Positions 57,818 to 64,000 of a stretch of DNA of 64,000 nt are shown in pieces. The DNA comes from Edaphobacter sp. (GTDB lineage Bacteria; Acidobacteriota; Terriglobia; Terriglobales; Acidobacteriaceae), in contig NZ_JAPWKF010000004.1 of assembly GCF_028283685.1 (NCBI RefSeq), positions 1 to 64,000 of the forward strand, read 5' to 3'. The notes under the pieces were generated by a model. The model saw only the letters and a list, made by a program, of their open reading frames with translations. It searched no databases and was not told where the DNA came from. Every line of letters begins with the position of its first letter. The first letter of the stretch is position 1. The position numbers and the translations under genes are program-made.

Positions 57818-58591
57818 ATGGCGACTAACGCATCCTCCACTTCGACCCCTTCCGCCGCCGATAGCTCATCTCGGCCCATCATCATCGCGGAAAACCTCGG
57901 TAAGACGTACCGCTCCGGCAAGCTGGAAGTGCCTGCACTGCGGAGTGTCAGCTTCTCTGTGCATCCCGGCGAATTTGTTGCCATCGTTGGCCCGTCAGGG
58001 TCCGGCAAGTCGACGCTGTTTTATGTCCTGGGTGGACTGACCTCGCCCAGCAGCGGCTCCCTGTCGATTGATGGCGCTGATTTCTCCCGGCTCTCCGACC
58101 TGGAGCGTACCCGCCTGCGCCGCGCCAAGATCGGCTTCATCTTCCAGAAGTTCAATCTGCTGCCGACGCTTTCGGCGATTGGCAATATCGAGATAGCGCA
58201 CGATATTGCCAACTTGGGTAGCAGCGAAAAGAAGCCTCTCGATAAGCAGCTGCTCACGCACCTCTCCGATCTGCTGGGCATCAGCGGGCGGTTGGATCAT
58301 CGCCCGAACGAGCTCTCCGGAGGCGAGCAGCAGCGCGTCGCCATCGCGCGGGCGCTGATCTCGCGTCCCTCGATTGTGCTGGCCGATGAGCCGACCGGAA
58401 ATCTTGATACGAAGAACTCCGATGCTGTCCTCGGCATGCTGCACCAGTCCAGCCGCGAGCTGAATCAGACGGTGCTGATGATTACGCACAACCCTGAGGC
58501 CGCCCAGATCGCCGACCGCATCATCCATATGCGCGACGGCCAGGTGCGGAACATCGAAAAGGGCATGGGCAAGGTCGTCCACGAGGGCTAG
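57818..58591 (+). CDS. ABC transporter ATP-binding protein, LolD/MacB type
   Basis: A 257-residue ATPase: Walker A GPSGSGKS, Q-loop FQKFNLLPTLSA, signature LSGGEQQRVAIARAL, Walker B VLADEPTGNLD and H-loop MITHNPEAA. LolD and MacB ATPases work with FtsX-type permeases. None is adjacent; the nearest is at 36717-37808. An N-terminal Ser/Thr-rich stretch of about 25 residues precedes the domain. ATG at 57818. Confidence 0.93.
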   Translation: MATNASSTSTPSAADSSSRPIIIAENLGKTYRSGKLEVPALRSVSFSVHPGEFVAIVGPSGSGKSTLFYVLGGLTSPSSGSLSIDGADFSRLSDLERTRLRRAKIGFIFQKFNLLPTLSAIGNIEIAHDIANLGSSEKKPLDKQLLTHLSDLLGISGRLDHRPNELSGGEQQRVAIARALISRPSIVLADEPTGNLDTKNSDAVLGMLHQSSRELNQTVLMITHNPEAAQIADRIIHMRDGQVRNIEKGMGKVVHEG

Positions 58592-58620
58592 CTGGTTGGT
58601 GCGCTGGTATCATCCAGCCC

Positions 58621-59247
58621 ATGAGTTTCTCCGGCTTTGCGGATCGTTACAGGCAGTTGTCTGATTCGGAACTGCTTGCCGTTGCAGAGGACCAGGAGTC
58701 GCTTCTCGATGAGGCGAAGACCTCTCTGGCAGATGAACTTGCGCGAAGAGGGCTCGATCTCACGTCGTCTATGACGGCGATCGACGCTGACAGCGTGGAC
58801 TATCGCGATCTGGTGACCATTCGCAGATACCGCGATCTTTCAGAAGCCATTGTCGCTCGCGGTGTTGTTGAGTCAGCGGGAATCTTCTGCTTTCTGAAAG
58901 ACGAGAATCTGGTTCGTCTTGACTGGCAGATGTCCAACTTGATCGGAGGCATACGGCTTCAGGTTGGCGCTGCGGACGTCGATGCGGCAGAGGCGGTGCT
59001 TTCGCAGCCAATTCCGGAGACGATTCAGGCGGCCGGTCTTCAGATCTTCAGACAGCCTCATTGTCCGCGTTGTGATTCAGTCGAGATCGCGTGGGAGCGG
59101 CAGGGAAGGAAGGCCGCTCTTATTTCGTTGTACCTGTTCCATCTTCCGATGCCGCGGGGCTCCGAGTCATGGCATTGCAGCAACTGTGGCCTGCGCTGGG
59201 TCGAAGAGGACGATCCAGAACAGGCCACGATTGAAGACGATCAATAG
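58621..59247 (+). CDS. DUF2007-like protein with zinc ribbon
   Basis: A 208-residue protein: an N-terminal helical part (RYRQLSDSELLAVAEDQESLLDEA), a DUF2007-type signal-transducing-like domain (about 60-135: LVTIRRYRDLSEAIVARGVVES...VRLDWQMSNLIGGIRLQVGAADVDAAEAVL), then a zinc ribbon with CPRC (about 150) and CSNC (about 187). Fused domains suggest a small regulator. The frame stops exactly where the convergent M1 gene stops. 29 bases after the ATPase. Confidence 0.78.
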   Translation: MSFSGFADRYRQLSDSELLAVAEDQESLLDEAKTSLADELARRGLDLTSSMTAIDADSVDYRDLVTIRRYRDLSEAIVARGVVESAGIFCFLKDENLVRLDWQMSNLIGGIRLQVGAADVDAAEAVLSQPIPETIQAAGLQIFRQPHCPRCDSVEIAWERQGRKAALISLYLFHLPMPRGSESWHCSNCGLRWVEEDDPEQATIEDDQ

Positions 59248-61239
59248 TTATTCGGCTGATTTCGTATTGTTGCTGCGATCATCATCCGGCAGAGTGTGAT
59301 CGGGGTCGATGGTGACCGACGCGATCGGCTTCTTGGTATCCGACGACCAGACGTACTCCCCCTTGCTCAGCCACGTCTCCCACGGCAGGCGGAAGCGCTC
59401 CGAGGTTCCGTCCTTGAACTTCACCTCGACGGTTGCGGGAAGCACGAGTTGCTGTTTGTTGACGATGGTCATTGTGGCGCCGTCGATCTTTTCCACGGCG
59501 AGGTCGAGCTTCCAGTTGTTCTGGTACCAGCCGCGCCAGAACCAGCCAAGCTCCTCGCCGCCCTCGCTCTGCATGGCGCGGAAGAAGTCGGACGGAGAGG
59601 GATGCTTGAAGGCCCAGTCGCGGATGTATTTGCGGAAGGCCCAGTCGAAGCGTTCCGGTCCGAGGATCTGCTCGCGCAGAAGCACGTTGCCGTATGCGCC
59701 CTTGAAGTAGCTCACTGGATGGCCGAGGCGGCCTGGATAGCCATCGGCCTGGAACAACACCGGCGGTGCCGCGGGATCATCGATCACCTTGAGGATCATG
59801 TCCGACGGATTGCCGCCCGCCGAGTACTCGCTGTCACGCTTGGGGCCGTACTTGCCGCCGGCGTATTCGTCCGATTCGAAGATGTCGATGAAGGTGTTGA
59901 AGCCTTCATCCATAAAGGCATTGCGGCGCTCGTTGGAGCCGACGATCATCGGGAACCAGTCGTGGCCGATCTCGTGCGCGGTCACCCAGAAGAGGAACGC
60001 GCCCTTGTCCGGAATGCCGTCGAAGACGATGCCCGGATATTCCATGCCCGTAGAGAAGCCTGCGACGTTGATCGCTGCGGGATAAGGATACGGGTACCAG
60101 CGCTTCGAGAAGTTCTCGACGGAGTTCTTCACGTATTCGGTCGACTTCGTCCACGCGTCGTCGCCTACGCTCTCCGGCGGATAGACGCTCATCGCCAGCG
60201 ACTTCTTGCCCTCGGGTAGGTTGATCTTCGCCGCGTCCCACACGAAGACGGGCGAAGCGCTGAAGGCGACGTCGCGGGTCTTGTCCATGTGGAAGTGCCA
60301 GGTAAGCGTGCCATCGTGCTTCGGGCGGCTTTCGGGCTTGCCGACCTCTTCGGGCTTGACGATGTAGACGGTGGCATCGCTGTTCTTCGCCTGCTCCAGG
60401 CGGGAGATCTCCTGCGCGGTCAGAACCTCTTTCGGATTTACCAGCTCACCGGAGCCGGCGACGATGAAGCTCGACGGCACGGTGACGTAGTAGTCGAAGT
60501 GTCCGTATTCCAGGTAGAACTCGCTGCCGAGGTAGGGAAGCGTGTCCCAGCCGCGCAGGTCGTCATAGACGCACATGCGCGGATACCACTGCGCCGTGTC
60601 GTAGATCTCGCCCTGCTTCGACATGCCCCATGAGTTGCGGCCACCCCATTCGCCGGGGATCTGGTAGTGGTACTTGATGTGGATCTTCACCACCCCGCCC
60701 TTCGGTTTCAGCGGTTCTGCGAGCCGGATCTGCATGCGCGTGTCGGAGATGAGGAAGTCGGCCTTGGTGCGCTGCTTGCCGGACTCGATCTCGACAGATT
60801 CGAAGACGGTTCCGTCGGAGGAGGGGCGCGGGCCGTTCTCCTGGACCGCACGGCGGCCACGCGGAGCAGACCCTGCGGCCAGTCGCGAACGCGCATCTTT
60901 GCGGTAGGTATTCTGCTCGACGTGAAGCCACAGGCTGGTCAGTACATCCGGGCTGTTATTGGTGTAGGTGATGGTCTCGGTCGCGCTCAGCTGCTTGGCC
61001 GCGGTGTCGATGGTCGGGTGCAGGTCGTAGTCGGCCTCGTTCTGCCAGTAGCCGGGCCCGGGCGCACCGTTGCTCGAGCGGTAGATGTTGACTGGATCGG
61101 GCATGGTGAATGGCGCGAAGGTCTTTACCGGATCGTACGTCGTGGCGGAGGGAGCCTGTGCCGGCAACGTCACGGTGAAGCAGAGCTGCAGGGCAGCGGC
61201 AGACAAAAGGGACACAGATGCACGATAGCGGCTCAGCAT
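59248..61239 (-). CDS. Secreted M1-family (gluzincin) metallopeptidase
   Basis: A 663-residue exported peptidase. It has a signal peptide ([20 protein letters not shown]). The zinc site is [12 protein letters not shown] with His422, Glu423 and His426, and Glu445 in [10 protein letters not shown] (H-x18-E spacing). The canonical M1 GxMEN motif is replaced by GMEYPG. The N-terminal beta domain is of the type seen in bacterial M1-like secreted enzymes. ATG at 61239. Confidence 0.92.
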   Translation of the reverse strand: MLSRYRASVSLLSAAALQLCFTVTLPAQAPSATTYDPVKTFAPFTMPDPVNIYRSSNGAPGPGYWQNEADYDLHPTIDTAAKQLSATETITYTNNSPDVLTSLWLHVEQNTYRKDARSRLAAGSAPRGRRAVQENGPRPSSDGTVFESVEIESGKQRTKADFLISDTRMQIRLAEPLKPKGGVVKIHIKYHYQIPGEWGGRNSWGMSKQGEIYDTAQWYPRMCVYDDLRGWDTLPYLGSEFYLEYGHFDYYVTVPSSFIVAGSGELVNPKEVLTAQEISRLEQAKNSDATVYIVKPEEVGKPESRPKHDGTLTWHFHMDKTRDVAFSASPVFVWDAAKINLPEGKKSLAMSVYPPESVGDDAWTKSTEYVKNSVENFSKRWYPYPYPAAINVAGFSTGMEYPGIVFDGIPDKGAFLFWVTAHEIGHDWFPMIVGSNERRNAFMDEGFNTFIDIFESDEYAGGKYGPKRDSEYSAGGNPSDMILKVIDDPAAPPVLFQADGYPGRLGHPVSYFKGAYGNVLLREQILGPERFDWAFRKYIRDWAFKHPSPSDFFRAMQSEGGEELGWFWRGWYQNNWKLDLAVEKIDGATMTIVNKQQLVLPATVEVKFKDGTSERFRLPWETWLSKGEYVWSSDTKKPIASVTIDPDHTLPDDDRSNNTKSAE

Positions 61240-61336
61240 CAGGCGGGGTCCTCACTTCCTGGTAATGAATTGGTTATATGGCGATAGACGTTTCAGCATC
61301 TAGGATGGACGCAAGGCAGATGGAAGGACAACGCTT

Positions 61337-62221
61337 ATGCCCTGGTATCAGCTTAGCAACGCGCACGACTCGCGACTCGATGAACTGGCCCGCCAGTACA
61401 GCCTTCACCCGCTGCACATTGAAGATGCGCGGAGTGACGATGAGGGCGTCAAGGTCGACTCCGGCACAAACTACACCTTTGCCGTTCTGAAGCCGGTCTA
61501 CCTGACGCCTGACCCCGATGCGCCGGGCGAGCAGATGCCTGCATTCAGCACCATCGACATCTTTGCGGGCAAGGACTTCCTCATCACCATCACCGAACCG
61601 GAGTGCCCCGCGACGTCGGAGGCGCTTGAGCGCGCGCGGCGCGACGGCGATGACGAGCATCCATCTCGACTGCTGTACCTGATCCTCGACACCATCGTCG
61701 ATCTCTACTTTCCCGCCATCGACCACTTCGACGAGAGGATCGACGGCCTGGAAGATTCAGTCTTCGACCATCCTTCTCCTGAGATCCTCAGCAAGGTCTT
61801 CGGCATCAAGCGCGAGCTGATTGATCTGCGCCGCGTGCTGGTGAACACGCGCGATGCCTGCCTCCATCTGCAACGCGATCCGAATACGATCATCGATGCG
61901 GAACATCAGATGTACGTGCGCGACATCTACGATCACGTGGCGCGGTTGTTGGACTCGGTGGAGACGCAGCGCGACCTGCTGAACAACACGCTCGACATCT
62001 ACCTCTCCTCGGTGTCGAACCGGACCAACGATGTGATGAAGGTGCTGACGGTGCTGGGAACAATCGCGCTGCCCGCGCTGGCGATCTCCGGCATCTACGG
62101 CATGAACCTCAAGGGGCTGCCATTCGAGGAGTCGCCGCATGGTGCGCTGTATGTGGGAATGATGGTGATCGCATGCACCGCGCTGCTGCTCTTCCTGCTG
62201 CGGCGCATGCGATGGCTTTAG
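61337..62221 (+). CDS. CorA-family magnesium/divalent cation transporter
   Basis: A 294-residue CorA homologue: an N-terminal cytoplasmic domain (SLHPLHIEDARSDDEGVKVD), a long helix, and two C-terminal membrane helices with the gate motif GIYGMNLKG (YGMN). The end FLLRRMRWL is typical. The protein is slightly short but the pore motif is intact. ATG at 61337; it abuts the convergent bestrophin gene. Confidence 0.92.
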   Translation: MPWYQLSNAHDSRLDELARQYSLHPLHIEDARSDDEGVKVDSGTNYTFAVLKPVYLTPDPDAPGEQMPAFSTIDIFAGKDFLITITEPECPATSEALERARRDGDDEHPSRLLYLILDTIVDLYFPAIDHFDERIDGLEDSVFDHPSPEILSKVFGIKRELIDLRRVLVNTRDACLHLQRDPNTIIDAEHQMYVRDIYDHVARLLDSVETQRDLLNNTLDIYLSSVSNRTNDVMKVLTVLGTIALPALAISGIYGMNLKGLPFEESPHGALYVGMMVIACTALLLFLLRRMRWL

Positions 62222-63136
62222 TTACCAGAGAATGTCGTCGACCGGCTGCGTCGGTTGCGGAACATCCTTTTCACCCAGCATCTGGCGCAAGTTGATCTCG
62301 ATGATGCGCGTGATCGACGTCAACGGGATGTCGTGGATGGTGTTGTCGAAGGGGTCTTCGAGATCGCGGCCGATCTTGTCGAGCGTGAGGAAGATGAAGC
62401 CCACCAGCGTGGAGCCTAGCGGCGTAAACCATCCCAGGCTGGAGACCATGGTCAAGGGCAGCAGGAAGCAGAACATCTGCGCGCAGAGCTGCGGCAGATA
62501 GTCGTACTGGCGAGGCATCGGTGTGTTCTTGATGCGCTCTGCGCCGCCCTGCGCATCGACCAGATCGTCGAGGCTCTGGTTCATGGCATGCCACTGCGCC
62601 ATGTCGATCCAGCCGTTGTCCAGGCTCTCCCGCAGCAGCAGCGATTGCTTCTGCTGGATCGCGGCGGGGACATTGTTCTGCCCCTTGAGAGCGGCGATCT
62701 CGTTCTCTGGAAGAACATTGGTGATGTCGGCAAGAGGGTCGAGCTTGCGCAGATGCTGACGCAGCGCATGGACCCAGGCGATCTGCAGATACACCAGCTT
62801 GTTTTGCTGCTCTGCAAACCCGGCGTTGTTCTGTGGCCCTGTGCGCATGGTGGTGGTCACCAGGCGGCCCCAGCTGCGCGAGTTGTTGACGATGGAGCCC
62901 CACAACGTACGCGCCTCCCACCAGCGCGCGTACGAAGAGGTATTGCGGAAGGCAAGAATGACACCAATCACCGAGCCGAACAGCGAGAGCGGAATCTGTT
63001 CGAACGCTGCCCACTGCAGGTAACCCATGCGATAGGCGACGACCACGAGGATGTCGTAGGCCAGGAGGCCCAGCAGGGGCAGGCCAACGTAGGAGATCGT
63101 ATGCAGGACGAGAGACCGCGTCCGGGGTACGATCAT
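62222..63136 (-). CDS. Bestrophin-family anion channel
   Basis: A 304-residue member of the bestrophin/UPF0187 family. It shows IPLSLFGSVIGVILAFRNTSSYARWWEAR, typical of the family, four membrane helices, and the acidic DPFDNTIHDIPLTSITRIIEINL segment near the C-terminus. Bacterial bestrophins conduct anions or cations. Its ATG overlaps the carbonic anhydrase stop by 4 bases (ATGA), so translation is coupled. Confidence 0.92.
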   Translation of the reverse strand: MIVPRTRSLVLHTISYVGLPLLGLLAYDILVVVAYRMGYLQWAAFEQIPLSLFGSVIGVILAFRNTSSYARWWEARTLWGSIVNNSRSWGRLVTTTMRTGPQNNAGFAEQQNKLVYLQIAWVHALRQHLRKLDPLADITNVLPENEIAALKGQNNVPAAIQQKQSLLLRESLDNGWIDMAQWHAMNQSLDDLVDAQGGAERIKNTPMPRQYDYLPQLCAQMFCFLLPLTMVSSLGWFTPLGSTLVGFIFLTLDKIGRDLEDPFDNTIHDIPLTSITRIIEINLRQMLGEKDVPQPTQPVDDILW

Positions 63137-63780
63137 GCGATGGCTTCCTTAGCTACGGGGACGAAGGAGCGCTGGCCGTTCTCCGAGATGCGCACCTGTC
63201 CGGTGCCGATGTCGTAGACCCAGCCGGAGAGGGTCAGCTCCTCGCGGGCGATGGCGCCTGCGACCGAGGGGTGCGTGCGTAGATGCTGCAGCTGCAGCAG
63301 GACGTTTTCTTCGGTCAGCCGCCTGAGCTTGGCATAGCCATCTTCACCGTCTTCGTTGAGGGAGTTGGCGACGCTGAGAGCCGCTTCGGCGTTGCGCATC
63401 CAGCTCTTGACTGTTGCCATCGACTCAAGGCTGGCCGGGTTCAACAACGCCTTCATCGCGCCGCAGTCGCTGTGGCCGCAGATGGCCACGTGCTTCACTT
63501 TCAGAGCGCTGACCGCATATTCGATGACGGCACTGACGCCTCCCAGCATTTCGCCGTAGGCGGGAACGAGGTTTCCTATGTTGCGGGTGACGAAGATCTC
63601 TCCCGGGCCTGACTGTGTGACCAACTCCGGGTCGATGCGCGAATCGGCACAGGTAACTACGAGAGCCTGGGGCTGCTGCGGTTCACTGGCCGCCTTCTGA
63701 TACATCTCGGCTTGCGCGGGATAAACGCCGGTCTGGAAACGGAGGATGCCGTCCTTCAGCTTCTTGAGGACCATGTCCAT
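63133..63780 (-). CDS. Beta-carbonic anhydrase
   Basis: Interconverts CO2 and bicarbonate. 215 residues. The zinc ligands and catalytic dyad are present: Cys44, Asp46 and Arg48 in VTCADSRIDPE, His103 and Cys106 in CGHSDCGAMK. GEIFVTRNIGNLVP is typical of the clade. ATG at 63780 (or 63774). It lies 10 bases after the thioredoxin-like gene and overlaps the bestrophin gene, forming a three-gene operon. Confidence 0.95.
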   Translation of the reverse strand: MDMVLKKLKDGILRFQTGVYPAQAEMYQKAASEPQQPQALVVTCADSRIDPELVTQSGPGEIFVTRNIGNLVPAYGEMLGGVSAVIEYAVSALKVKHVAICGHSDCGAMKALLNPASLESMATVKSWMRNAEAALSVANSLNEDGEDGYAKLRRLTEENVLLQLQHLRTHPSVAGAIAREELTLSGWVYDIGTGQVRISENGQRSFVPVAKEAIA

Positions 63781-63790
63781 AATTGTTTTC

Positions 63791-64000
63791 CTATTCCTTC
63801 CATTTGATGTTGCACCCGACGGCGAACTTCTGGTTCGGATCGGGGCGTTTTCCCGTTAGCACTGCATTGATGGCGGCCCGCAGGTCTTTGCCTGTTATCG
63901 GGATATCGTTGCCAAAATCCTTGCGGCGCGGACGGCTGTCATCAAGCTGTCCGCGATAGACCAGTTTCATCTCCTGGTCGAAGAGAAAGAGATCGGGCGT
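63791..64000 (-). CDS. Thioredoxin-like/redoxin protein, C-terminal part, cut by the window edge
   Basis: 70 codons open to the edge: TPDLFLFDQEMKLVYRGQLD, DSRPRRKDFGNDIPITGKDL, and the end KFAVGCNIKWKE. This is the C-terminal half of the thioredoxin-like (AhpC/TSA-related) family that ends GCNIKWK. The active-site part is outside the window. The stop is 10 bases before the carbonic anhydrase start. Confidence 0.85.
   Translation of the reverse strand, partial: TPDLFLFDQEMKLVYRGQLDDSRPRRKDFGNDIPITGKDLRAAINAVLTGKRPDPNQKFAVGCNIKWKE

Overview
The window looks like a chromosomal segment of an acidobacterium of the class Terriglobia (Terriglobus/Granulicella/Edaphobacter-like). This is inferred from two secreted proteins of the acidobacterial VWFA-related type, a DUF2911 protein, many large secreted peptidases and beta-propeller lipoproteins, moderately high GC, and the style of the housekeeping operons. 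There are no insertion sequences, prophage genes or CRISPR arrays. Most of it is core metabolism, with an accessory insertion near 43-46 kb.

Layout. 0-6 kb: a tRNA cut by the left edge, a DUF2911 protein, then a minus-strand glycine cleavage operon (gcvT, a muconolactone-isomerase-like gene, gcvH, gcvPA, a 114-residue unknown, gcvPB). 6-16.8 kb: a secreted unknown, a methylmalonyl-CoA mutase large subunit, small membrane and cytosolic unknowns, glgC, a putative outer-membrane protein, tatA, a PPK2 polyphosphate kinase, an EamA transporter, and two divergent VWFA-domain secreted proteins. 16.8-24.2 kb: a minus-strand histidine operon, hisI-G-D-C-B-[membrane protein]-H-[lipoyl-like domain]-F-A. 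It is preceded by a leader peptide with eight histidines and by a terminator, which together form a transcription attenuator. hisE and a histidinol-phosphatase gene are not in it.

24.3-36.4 kb: a ComEA-like HhH protein, a large PDZ/7TM/GAF/PP2C phosphatase, a secreted LssY_C protein, a DUF4397 lipoprotein, ahcY, an MFS transporter with ada, a transglutaminase-like protein, metK, and a small RodZ-like HTH membrane protein. 36.7-39.7 kb: an FtsX-type permease and a GT39-like membrane glycosyltransferase. 40-47 kb: rplM-rpsI-rpsB-tsf, then three accessory genes (a Lys/Thr-rich secreted protein, a PEP-CTERM protein and a type III polyketide synthase), then pyrH. The common rpsB-tsf-pyrH order is thus interrupted. 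47-64 kb: an acyltransferase, three tandem paralogous beta-propeller lipoproteins, an M13 peptidase, an MlaD-type MCE protein, acpS, small unknowns, a LolD/MacB-type ATPase, a zinc-ribbon protein, an M1-type peptidase, CorA, and a minus-strand operon of a thioredoxin-like protein (cut by the right edge), a beta-carbonic anhydrase and a bestrophin.

Functional links. GcvT/H/P give one-carbon units and NADH from glycine. metK and ahcY, 6 kb apart, are two steps of the SAM cycle, and Ada repairs alkylated DNA. The carbonic anhydrase and bestrophin overlap by 4 bases and may interconvert and move bicarbonate. The most striking regulatory element is the his leader/attenuator, whose leader ATG lies almost at the predicted transcription start.
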